Shown here in pieces: positions 37,796-45,334 of a stretch of DNA of 64,000 nt (within the stretch, counting starts at the first letter, position 1; every line of letters begins with the position of its first letter). This DNA is from Leucothrix mucor DSM 2157 (GTDB lineage: Bacteria > Pseudomonadota > Gammaproteobacteria > Thiotrichales > Thiotrichaceae): NCBI RefSeq assembly GCF_000419525.1, contig NZ_ATTE01000001.1:1240001-1304000 (forward strand), read 5' to 3'. Below the pieces are notes generated by a model, which made no database searches, was not told where the DNA came from, and was given only the letters and a program-made list of their open reading frames with translations. The position numbers were made by a program, and so were the translations under genes.

Positions 37796-38986
37796 TTAGA
37801 CTCTTGCAGCTGCGGTCGCTGTAGTCTGGTTTCTATTATCCAAAGCGCCGCTGTAACGGGTTAAGGCTAATGCCAGCAGTACAATCACTGCGCCAACCCA
37901 TGGGGTATGCATCAGGCCCGCATTTACCACAATCAAACCACCACCCCAGGCACCTAAAGCGATACCTACGTTAAACGCGGCAATGTTCAGACCTGAGGCC
38001 ACATCGACGGCATCGGGAGTGTACTTTTCAGCAAGGGTAACCACGTAAACTTGCAGGCCAGGTACGTTACCAAAGGCAAAAGCTCCCCAGATTAGAATGG
38101 TGATTACCGCAGCAATCGGGTTAACCGCAGTGACGTTAAATACAATCAGAATCGCGGCCAGTCCACCAAAAATAATCGTCAGGGCTTTGATCGGGCCAAA
38201 CTTATCAGCCAGTTTGCCACCCCAGATATTGCCAATGGCTACTGACACACCGTAGACCAGCATGATCAGCGCAATTACGTTTGATTCAAAGCCGGTCACT
38301 TCCTGCAAAATAGGCGCTAAATAGGTGAAGGCAACAAAGGTACCGCCATAGCCCAGCGTGGTAATTGCATAGACGAGTAATAAGCGTGGTTGAGTCAGTA
38401 CTTTTAGCTGTGATGACAATTTTGCTGCAGCTGGCTGGCTCAGGTTGTTTGGCACCAAAATACTGCTGCCGATTAAGGCGATAAAGCCCAGAATAGCCAC
38501 GGTTAAAAAGGTAGACTGCCAGCCGAACGTTTGGCCTATGTATGTACCTAATGGAACGCCTGTCACCAGTGCAACGGTCAGGCCGGTAAACATAATCGCA
38601 ATGGCGCTGGCGGCTTTTTCTTTAGATACCAAGCCAGTGGCGATGGTAGAGCCAATCGAGAAGAACACCCCATGAGCCAGTCCGGTAATCACGCGGGCGG
38701 CGATCAGGGTTTCATAACCCGGTGCTTGCCAGGCGATTAGGTTACCGATAACGAATAGACTCATTACGGCGATTAATACGTGTTTACGGTTCCATTTGCC
38801 AGTGAGGGCGGTGAGTACCGGCGCACCAATCGCTACGCCGATGGCGTATAAGCTGACCAGTAATCCGGCGGAGGGTAGTGAAACATTCAGATCGGCCGCC
38901 ATGGTAGGTAGTAGGCCAACGATGACGAACTCGGTGGTTCCGATGGCAAAAGCGCTGAGCGCCAGTGCGAGTAGAGCTAAAGGCAT
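37796..38986 (-). CDS. MFS transporter, sugar/nucleoside efflux (AraJ/NepI/YdhP-like) type
   Basis: 396 aa with 12 predicted helices. It opens MPLALLALALSAFAIGTTEFVIVGLLPTMA, the AraJ/YdhP-like start, and has LVSLYAIGVAIGAPVLTAL and the MFS motif between helices 2 and 3 in the form GKWNRKHVL. I chose ATG 38986 since AAGGA lies 7 nt upstream and the protein then begins at the conserved helix; the frame is open to 39121. Small-molecule efflux from the cytoplasm is inferred. The LysR gene at 39169 is divergent and probably regulates it. Confidence 0.87.
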   Translation of the reverse strand: MPLALLALALSAFAIGTTEFVIVGLLPTMAADLNVSLPSAGLLVSLYAIGVAIGAPVLTALTGKWNRKHVLIAVMSLFVIGNLIAWQAPGYETLIAARVITGLAHGVFFSIGSTIATGLVSKEKAASAIAIMFTGLTVALVTGVPLGTYIGQTFGWQSTFLTVAILGFIALIGSSILVPNNLSQPAAAKLSSQLKVLTQPRLLLVYAITTLGYGGTFVAFTYLAPILQEVTGFESNVIALIMLVYGVSVAIGNIWGGKLADKFGPIKALTIIFGGLAAILIVFNVTAVNPIAAVITILIWGAFAFGNVPGLQVYVVTLAEKYTPDAVDVASGLNIAAFNVGIALGAWGGGLIVVNAGLMHTPWVGAVIVLLALALTRYSGALDNRNQTTATAAARV

Positions 38987-39168
38987 AATAGGTTCCTTGC
39001 TGATGTAGCAGTTAATACAGTGGGTTTGTTTGAACAAGGACTGCATTATCAGTGGAATAGTTTTTGTGAAAAACAGTAGCTTTAGCAAATTACCTTTGTT
39101 AAAAATGCAGGTAATTATCAATGACGCAGTAGGTAACGATCAGTAATGAACGCTAAGGTGATGAGTGT

Positions 39169-40050
39169 ATGTTAACGCGGTCGGATGATTTGGATATCCT
39201 GCTCATGGTGGTGGATAGCGGTGGCTTTTCTGCCGCAGCGGAGGCGATGGATATTCAGGTGGCGCGGGTCTCGCGAGCAGTGAATAAGATTGAGCAGCAG
39301 CTGGGGGTGACGATACTAAATCGTACCACCCGACGCGTGGCGCTGACCGATGAAGGCCGTCAGTTTGTGGAGTCGGTACGTGCTGGTTTGTTACAGCTGC
39401 AGCGGGCAGAGGATGAGCTGGTCAGTCGCGGGGAGTTGCCACAAGGGCGCTTACGGATTGATGCGGCGAGTCCTTTTTTATTCCACCAGCTGGTGCCACT
39501 GGTGAAGGAGTTTCGTACAGCGTATCCCGATATCCAGCTAGAGCTAACTTCCAATGAGGGCTATGTCGATCTATTGGAAAAACGTACCGATGTAGCGATT
39601 CGCATTGGTAAGCTGGAAGACTCCACGCTGCATGTCAGGCCGCTCGGTAAAAGCTTGTTGAATGTGGTGGCCGCGCCGGATTATCTGGCGAGTAGAGGCA
39701 CCCCGCAGACTGTGAGCGAGTTAGCGCAGCATGAGCTACTGGGCTTTATTGATATGAAAGTGTTGAACCATTGGCCGTTAAAAGGTTGTGAGCCCATTAC
39801 GCCAACGATCGGTGTTTCCAATGGTGAAAGCTTGCGGCAGCTGGCATTGACAGGAAATGGCATTGCCTGTTTATCGGGCTTTATGGTGAATGAGGATTTG
39901 GCAGCGGGGCGCTTGGTGAAGCTGCTGGAAGCTGAGCGCATTACCCTGGCCGAACGAGAGCAGATTAATGCGGTGTACTACAAATCATCGACTGTCGCGC
40001 GTCGGATTTCAGCGTTCATTGAGTTTATTCAGCCTCGGCTGAGTTTGTAG
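39169..40050 (+). CDS. LysR-family transcriptional regulator
   Basis: 293 aa. HTH region near residues 5-64 (DLDILLMVVDSGGFSAAAEAMDIQVARVSRAVNKIEQQLGVTILNRTTRRV), then an effector domain with GRLRIDAASPFLFHQLVPLVKEFRTAYPDI. The wording of both parts is that of the large AaeR/DsdC-like LysR group common beside efflux pumps. It is divergent from the MFS gene with the starts about 180 bp apart, so it is likely to control that pump in response to its substrate. Confidence 0.88.
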   Translation: MLTRSDDLDILLMVVDSGGFSAAAEAMDIQVARVSRAVNKIEQQLGVTILNRTTRRVALTDEGRQFVESVRAGLLQLQRAEDELVSRGELPQGRLRIDAASPFLFHQLVPLVKEFRTAYPDIQLELTSNEGYVDLLEKRTDVAIRIGKLEDSTLHVRPLGKSLLNVVAAPDYLASRGTPQTVSELAQHELLGFIDMKVLNHWPLKGCEPITPTIGVSNGESLRQLALTGNGIACLSGFMVNEDLAAGRLVKLLEAERITLAEREQINAVYYKSSTVARRISAFIEFIQPRLSL

Positions 40051-40088
40051 CTGGTTTTTTGCTCAGGGATCATGTCGAGGGTTCTCTC

Positions 40089-40137
40089 TTCTTAATTATG
40101 GCCATATTTATTATGATTATGGCTACAAAATTAAGAA
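40089..40137. promoter_or_regulatory. Toxin-antitoxin promoter/operator with inverted and direct repeats
   Basis: Inverted repeat TTCTTAATT (40089-40097) / AATTAAGAA (40129-40137), enclosing two direct copies of ATTATGGC (from 40096 and from 40116). It lies just upstream of the antitoxin start and overlaps its AAGGAG region, the usual place for autoregulation by an antitoxin/toxin complex. Confidence 0.5.
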
Positions 40138-40149
40138 AGGAGCCCGCAA

Positions 40150-40437
40150 ATGACAGAGTCAGCGATTTCAACACTCAAGAATCATCTTCCTGAAATGGTG
40201 CTCCTGGTGGAAGCCGGTCAGGATATTCATATCACTCGCCATGGTAAACCGGTTGCAGTAATGGTTTCTCTGGAGCGTTATCAGCAAGCATTTGCTGCGG
40301 GAAAAGGTATCTTCAGCAGTGGCCAACGCTGGCGAACGCAATACCCACATGCTGAGGGGGTTACCGATAAGGACGCCGAACAATTACGAGCGCGCACACG
40401 AAAGCCTTTTTCTAAAAGTGATTCGGTATGGGAATGA
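40150..40437 (+). CDS. Phd/YefM-family antitoxin
   Basis: 95 aa. The N-terminal Phd/YefM DNA-binding fold is seen in STLKNHLPEMVLLVEAGQDIHITRHGKPVAVMVSLERYQQ (residues 7-46), the typical pattern ending in GxPVAxLxx. The C-terminal ~45 residues are polar and would bind and neutralise the toxin. AAGGAG lies 8 nt ahead of the ATG. The toxin gene follows 8 bp downstream. It probably represses its own promoter through the repeats just upstream. Confidence 0.87.
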   Translation: MTESAISTLKNHLPEMVLLVEAGQDIHITRHGKPVAVMVSLERYQQAFAAGKGIFSSGQRWRTQYPHAEGVTDKDAEQLRARTRKPFSKSDSVWE

Positions 40438-40445
40438 AGTAAGCA

Positions 40446-40856
40446 ATGCGCTATTTGCTCGATACTAATATTATCTCAGAACAAACTAAGCGTATGCCTG
40501 ATCAAGGCGTGATGAAACGTCTGGAACTGGACAGCATATTCGCAGTGACATCAGCAACGGTATGGCATGAATTATGGCATGGTGTGCACTTATATCCGGA
40601 TGGCGAAAGGAAGCAACAACTAACGCGCTATCTCACGGTACTGGCTGAGGATGGGTTGGTGGTATTGCCGTTTTGCAAAGATGCAGCGGAGTGGTTAGCG
40701 GCAGAGCGGGCGCGACTGAGAACGATTGGGTTAACGCCATTACAGTACGATTGCGAAATTGCTGCGGTTGCGGTGGTAAACAACCTTATCCTTGTGACAC
40801 GCAATATTGATGACTTTACGATGTTTGAGGGATTGCGGTTGGAGAATTGGTTTTAG
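40446..40856 (+). CDS. PIN-domain ribonuclease toxin, VapC type
   Basis: 136 aa. Metal-binding acidic residues of the PIN fold are present: Asp6 (YLLDTNIIS), Glu42 (WHELWHG), Asp102 (QYDCEIAAVA), and Asp122/123 after TRN (TRNIDDF). The last pattern and the length are those of VapC/FitB-like toxins, endoribonucleases that cut tRNA or rRNA. Paired with the Phd-type antitoxin 8 bp upstream, a common mixed pairing. The system looks intact. Confidence 0.88.
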   Translation: MRYLLDTNIISEQTKRMPDQGVMKRLELDSIFAVTSATVWHELWHGVHLYPDGERKQQLTRYLTVLAEDGLVVLPFCKDAAEWLAAERARLRTIGLTPLQYDCEIAAVAVVNNLILVTRNIDDFTMFEGLRLENWF

Positions 40857-41048
40857 ATTGGGCGGGCGTACCCACCTCCCGAAAGTGGATTGCCGGTTTT
40901 TTAGACTCGTTCCCATCTAATGCCTCAAAGCATGACCTAAATCAAATCAATTCAATCAATCCGAGCCCAAAATAAGCTGTGATTTAAAATCCCTGCTTAT
41001 CAATTAAGCAGGGGCACCAATGACACCGATTAGGCTTGGAGAGGTTTG

Positions 41049-42050
41049 ATGTTTCAAATATTTACTGATTTTGCGACGTGGTTAAGCTATTCGATTTTTG
41101 GGCTATCGCCGGATACCAAGCTCGGCGATGCAGTGCATTTCTTTATTGAAGATGTCAGTAAGATCTTCGTCTTGCTAGTGGTGATGATCTACGTCATTGC
41201 ATTACTTCGCGCCTCACTCAATGTTGAAAGCGTCCGCGACTATCTCGCCAAGAAAAACCGTGGCATTGGCTATCTCATGGGTTCTGCCTTTGGTGCGATA
41301 ACGCCGTTTTGCTCCTGCTCAAGTATTCCGGTGTTTCTCGGCTTCACCTCGGCAGGTATTCCAGTTGGCATCACCATGTCATTTCTCCTTACCTCCCCAC
41401 TCATTAATGAAGTCGCCGTGCTGCTGTTGATGAGCTTGTTAGGTTGGAAGTTCACCGTGCTGTATGTGGTGATCGGCATGGCCGTTGGCATCTTGGGCGG
41501 CTTATTTTTGGATACAATCCATGCGGAACGCTGGCTACAGTCGTTTGCCGCTGAAGCCTTAAAGCGTGGCCAATCTCAGTCGGTCGAGACCACAGATGGA
41601 ACCACTGAAAAGCCCCAAACTCTCAGCTTTAAAGAGCGCCATGAGTTTGCCAAAACTGAAGCACTGGAAATCTTTGGTCGCGTCTGGAAGTGGGTAATTG
41701 TCGGCGTTGGGCTCGGCGCAGCCTTACACGGCTTCGTGCCTGATGGCTGGATTACAGAACACTTGGGTGATGGACAATGGTGGTCAGTGCCTGCAGCAGT
41801 ATTACTGGGAATTCCTTTGTACTCCAATGCTACCGGCGTCATTCCGGTCATGGAAAGTTTAATCACTAATGGCTTACCAATTGGTACCACGCTGGCGTTT
41901 TGCATGAGCACGGTAGCCGCCAGCTTTCCTGAATTTATCCTGCTCAAACAAGTGATGCAGTGGCGCTTATTAGCGACCGTGTTCGGTATGTTATTGGTGT
42001 CATTCACGACGGTTGGGTGGTTATTTAACGCGCTTTCTTCTTTTATATGA
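41049..42050 (+). CDS. Permease of the ArsP/YraQ (DUF318) family
   Basis: 333 aa, about eight helices in two halves separated by a hydrophilic cytoplasmic loop (residues ~160-215). The signature is the Cys-rich helix ITPFCSCSSIPVFLGFTSAGIPVGITMSFLLTSPLINE, echoed in the second half by IPLYSNATGVIPVMESLITNGLPIGTTLAF. Relatives export methylarsenite (ArsP) or metals such as Cu/Zn. ATG 41049 is preceded by GGAGAGG. The thioredoxin-like gene follows after 10 bp, an arrangement common for this family. No ArsR-type regulator is adjacent. Confidence 0.85.
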   Translation: MFQIFTDFATWLSYSIFGLSPDTKLGDAVHFFIEDVSKIFVLLVVMIYVIALLRASLNVESVRDYLAKKNRGIGYLMGSAFGAITPFCSCSSIPVFLGFTSAGIPVGITMSFLLTSPLINEVAVLLLMSLLGWKFTVLYVVIGMAVGILGGLFLDTIHAERWLQSFAAEALKRGQSQSVETTDGTTEKPQTLSFKERHEFAKTEALEIFGRVWKWVIVGVGLGAALHGFVPDGWITEHLGDGQWWSVPAAVLLGIPLYSNATGVIPVMESLITNGLPIGTTLAFCMSTVAASFPEFILLKQVMQWRLLATVFGMLLVSFTTVGWLFNALSSFI

Positions 42051-42060
42051 GGGTTTATTG

Positions 42061-42294
42061 ATGAAACAAATTAAAGTATTGGGTAGTGGCTGCGCCAAGT
42101 GCGTCAAAACAGCCGAGTTAATTGAAACTGTGGCAAGTGAAGCGGGCGTGCCGGTTTCCGTGTCTAAAGAGACCGACCCGCAAACCATTATGGCTTATGG
42201 CGTAATGAGTACACCAGCAGTGGTGGTCGATGAAAAAGTCGTTCATAAAGGCTCAGTGCCACAAGCGGCGCAAATCAAAACTTGGTTGGAGTAA
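42061..42294 (+). CDS. Small thioredoxin-fold CxxC protein
   Basis: 77 aa. Redox-active motif GCAKC (Cys11 and Cys14 in VLGSGCAKCVKTAELIE), followed by ETDPQTIMAYGVMSTPAVVVDEKVVHKGSVP with the thioredoxin cis-Pro (STPAVVVD). This is the 'redox-active disulfide protein 2'/thioredoxin_3 type that accompanies DUF318 permeases. It may deliver or reduce a thiol-bound metal(loid) for the permease (inference). ATG 42061 is chosen since it opens at the first beta strand. Confidence 0.86.
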   Translation: MKQIKVLGSGCAKCVKTAELIETVASEAGVPVSVSKETDPQTIMAYGVMSTPAVVVDEKVVHKGSVPQAAQIKTWLE

Positions 42295-42559
42295 ACGCTC
42301 CCACATTCCAATAGTCATCCTTTTGCTAGAACGGGGCGTATCGCAGTTTGATTCTGCTGCGCCCCGTCTAGCTGCCAAAATAGCCAATAGCCAAGCATAC
42401 TTCCGACGGAGTAGGCCGCCATCATGCTTAGCCGTGGAATCTAACGATTCCTATCATTTATAAGTTTCCATCACTTTTATAAATCATGACCTATACTTAA
42501 AAAGTGCTAATCTGTTTTAACAGATCGCCAAAATAGAGAGCAGAGGAAATGATCTTGAG

Positions 42560-43498
42560 ATGAAAAATACTAACGCCCCAAACGTTCGACAATGGATCAC
42601 CTATTGCATCGCTTTTATGGGATTGCTGTTTGTGTCACTCACTCATGCGCAAAGTACGCAGGGCACGCCCGCTGAAGTTGCCAAAGCCTATGCGCCTCGA
42701 ATATTTATGCATCCACAGGAAGAGTGGTTTCCTTCGTCAGTGTCATTTTTCTTGCAGCACGTGACAAAGCAAGGCAATCGTTATGTCACCAACGATCCGC
42801 TAGAGAGTCCTTCCTCATGGGATTGGAAGGGTGCGTTTGGGCAGAAGTCAAACCTGAGATCCGTACCGGTCTACGCCTTTGTGATGGATAATAAACGCGA
42901 AGGTGGCCAAGCCTTTACCGATATCGCGTATTTCACGTTTTACCCCTACAACCGTGGCAAGGAAGTCATCAAGACAATGTGGGGCAACCATGTCGGAGAC
43001 TGGGAACATGTCACGATCCGCTTCCGTCAAGAGGGTAATACTTACACGCCGATCAAAGTCAGTTTTTCACTGCATGATACTAACAAGGTACTCAACTGGG
43101 GTGATGACGCGATACAAATGCAAGGCAATCATCTGGTTGCTTATGAAGCCCACGGCTCGCACGGCATGTACCCAACCGCAGGGCATCACATCTATAAAAC
43201 CGTCAATGCCGTCATCAAAAAAATAGAGCTTGCGGATGACACCGGAGCGGGTGCGGCATGGGATACATGGAACAATGTCGTCACGGTGACGCAAGACGGC
43301 TCAGGCACATTCAGCTGTGTGGGTCACAACGGCACGCCAAACGCTGAAAACTGCGCGACGTGGTTGAATTACGATCCACAATTTCGCTGGGGCAATGCTA
43401 AAAGCGGTAAATGTGGCTTCGGCGAATGTCAGTTGAACAGTGGCCCGACTGGTCCTCGCGACAAACCAGCCGTATCCAATCCCAATAAATTTGATTAG
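42560..43498 (+). CDS. Secreted Vps62-domain protein
   Basis: 312 aa. Signal peptide ending FVSLTHA before Gln-31. The mature part begins YAPRIFMHPQEEWFPSSVSFFLQHV and continues with FYPYNRG, WGNHVGDWEHVTIRF and VAYEAHGSHGMYPTAGHH. These are the conserved stretches of the Vps62 (vacuolar protein sorting-associated 62/DUF946) family, known mainly from fungi and plants but also found in bacteria. Clustered His/Asp/Glu (GNHVGDWEH, GSHG) hint at a metal site. Two Cys pairs fit periplasmic or extracellular disulfides. Biochemical function is unknown. It is convergent with the amidase gene, with 3 bp between the stops. Confidence 0.78.
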   Translation: MKNTNAPNVRQWITYCIAFMGLLFVSLTHAQSTQGTPAEVAKAYAPRIFMHPQEEWFPSSVSFFLQHVTKQGNRYVTNDPLESPSSWDWKGAFGQKSNLRSVPVYAFVMDNKREGGQAFTDIAYFTFYPYNRGKEVIKTMWGNHVGDWEHVTIRFRQEGNTYTPIKVSFSLHDTNKVLNWGDDAIQMQGNHLVAYEAHGSHGMYPTAGHHIYKTVNAVIKKIELADDTGAGAAWDTWNNVVTVTQDGSGTFSCVGHNGTPNAENCATWLNYDPQFRWGNAKSGKCGFGECQLNSGPTGPRDKPAVSNPNKFD

Positions 43499-43501
43499 CT
43501 G

Positions 43502-44857
43502 TTAGCGGGTGGCGATTGTCTCTTCAATCGCTGCCGCAATCTCTAGCAAACGCTCATCGTCCCCGTGCACGCTACTCACCATTAAACCCACCGGCGCTTC
43601 ACCCTCTGCATGGCATGGCAAAGTAATCGCGCAGCCATCAAAGTAGTTCACGGTTGAGGTATTGCGCAGGCAGCGTAAGTTAATTGGGCCAAGCTTTTCA
43701 GGGTCTTGCGTGTCTTTAACCAATGGCGGAATGCACGGCACGGTCGGGTAAATCATGGCATCCACTTCCAACTCGGCCAGCTCCTGCTTGACCTGCTCAA
43801 TCAGCGCAGCTTTCTCGGCATAGCGAGCGGCTTGCTCTTCCTCGCTCACGCTACGGCCACTTTCAATGCGGCTACGTACATAAGCACCAAACTCATTGCC
43901 ATGCGACTCGATCAGCTCGCGGTGCAATTCCCACGCTTCGTAAATGACCGTATTGCGATTCATAAACATGTCGATGCATTGGTCTAGCGCAGGCAGGGGC
44001 GCACGGATGATTTCAGCGCCTAAGGTTTCCAACTGATCCACTGCGCGCTTGAAGGCCACTTCCACTTCAGGGTCTAAGGCTTCGATCACCAGGCCCTTTG
44101 GCACCAGTAAGCGCAGCTTTTGAATATTGGCCGGAGCCAGCTCGGGTAGCTCATCGAAGGTCTTGCCTTGCATTAGCTGATCAAGCAGGAAGCAGCTATC
44201 CACATCCACCGCCAATGGCCCCGGTGCATCGCAGCTGTGCGATAGGGGATACACACCTTTTAGTGATAAGCGACCATGGCTTGGCTTCATCCCGACAATG
44301 CCATTAAACGCCGCCGGAATCCGGCAAGAGCCCGTCGTGTCGGAGCCCAGCGTACCGGGAACAATCCCCAGCGCCACGCTCACGGCACTACCGGATGAGG
44401 AGCCACCGGCAATGCGCAAGCCATACTGATCCCACACCGAGTGCAGTGGTGGGAAGTGATCATTCAGCCCCATGCCGCTAAAGGCAAATTCGCTCATATT
44501 GGTGCGCCCGAAACACAACATGCCCGCCTTACGCAAGCTGGCAACCACCTCGGCATCTTCGGTTTCAACGGGGGCTTTATCGGCCAGCACCACCGATGCG
44601 GCTAAGGTTTTCTGACCTTTCACATTAAACAAATCTTTCAGGCTAATCGGCACACCGGCCAGTGGCTTTGCAGTGCCGGCGGCGCGCTGCTGATCCACTT
44701 TGCGAGCTTGTGCTAATAAATTTTTATCATCCAGCGCGATAAATACCGAGTCGGTTTCATGAGCCAGCTCCAAGCGCTCGGTGATGAGCTGTTCACAGCT
44801 GATGTCACCGGCGCGTAGCTTGGCGGCCAGTCTTCGGATATTAGCTTGGTGAGTCAT
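43502..44857 (-). CDS. Amidase-signature family hydrolase
   Basis: 451 aa. The Ser-cisSer-Lys triad of the amidase signature family is visible: Lys74 in PISLKDLFNVKG, the Ser-rich GGSSSGSAV at 151-159 holding the cis-Ser, and nucleophile Ser177 in DTTGSCRIPAA. Fold continues with GVYPLSHSCDAPGPLAVDV. No signal peptide, so cytoplasmic. Such enzymes hydrolyse amides, or allophanate in urea carboxylase pathways; substrate not assignable. It is not GatA-like in context (no gatB/gatC neighbours). Confidence 0.87.
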   Translation of the reverse strand: MTHQANIRRLAAKLRAGDISCEQLITERLELAHETDSVFIALDDKNLLAQARKVDQQRAAGTAKPLAGVPISLKDLFNVKGQKTLAASVVLADKAPVETEDAEVVASLRKAGMLCFGRTNMSEFAFSGMGLNDHFPPLHSVWDQYGLRIAGGSSSGSAVSVALGIVPGTLGSDTTGSCRIPAAFNGIVGMKPSHGRLSLKGVYPLSHSCDAPGPLAVDVDSCFLLDQLMQGKTFDELPELAPANIQKLRLLVPKGLVIEALDPEVEVAFKRAVDQLETLGAEIIRAPLPALDQCIDMFMNRNTVIYEAWELHRELIESHGNEFGAYVRSRIESGRSVSEEEQAARYAEKAALIEQVKQELAELEVDAMIYPTVPCIPPLVKDTQDPEKLGPINLRCLRNTSTVNYFDGCAITLPCHAEGEAPVGLMVSSVHGDDERLLEIAAAIEETIATR

Positions 44858-45334
44858 AAGCGTGGGTCTTATAAAATTGGGGGGAAGGGGGCTAATACTA
44901 TGAGCTATCGCCCAGAAACTAAACCCTTAAAGCGAGCTTTAGCTTCAATAAAAAAAGGAGCTAACATAGCTCCTTTCTTATAGCGGGCAAACCAATCGTG
45001 AGGCTAATTTTAAGATCTTTTTCCCAAACTGAACCGCTCCTTTCCAGATCAAGCAAATCTTTTCAAATACGCCATTTTTGGCATAAACATTAACAAGCCA
45101 TTCATCAAAAAAGCGGAGAATACTATTCATCTTTTAACGAAACGAATAACGATAAGAATTTATAACAAGAATAAAAACAGCCACATAACACGTTGTTAAT
45201 GGCTACAAACCAAAAATAATTATAATAAAAAAACAACTGTGCCACCGCATTCAAAGATCTAAGACAAACCCGTATCCACAAGGCTTAATCTTAGTATGCG
45301 ATGCAGTTGAAGCTAGTTAGGGGACTAGCATCAC
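44858..45334. other. 477-bp intergenic region
   Basis: AT-rich, between two divergent genes (amidase and glycosidase-like protein). It contains one strong hairpin/terminator reading on the minus strand at 44950-44976 and no plausible coding frame. The segment 44977-45330, upstream of that terminator on the minus strand, has no annotated gene. Confidence 0.55.
44950..44976 (-). terminator. Orphan intrinsic terminator on the minus strand
   Basis: Stem AAAGGAGCTA (44954-44963) and TAGCTCCTTT (44967-44976), perfect 10 bp with loop ACA. On the minus strand the stem is followed by a run of seven T (A7 at 44950-44956, partly within the stem). It sits upstream of, not after, the amidase gene. Confidence 0.7.
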
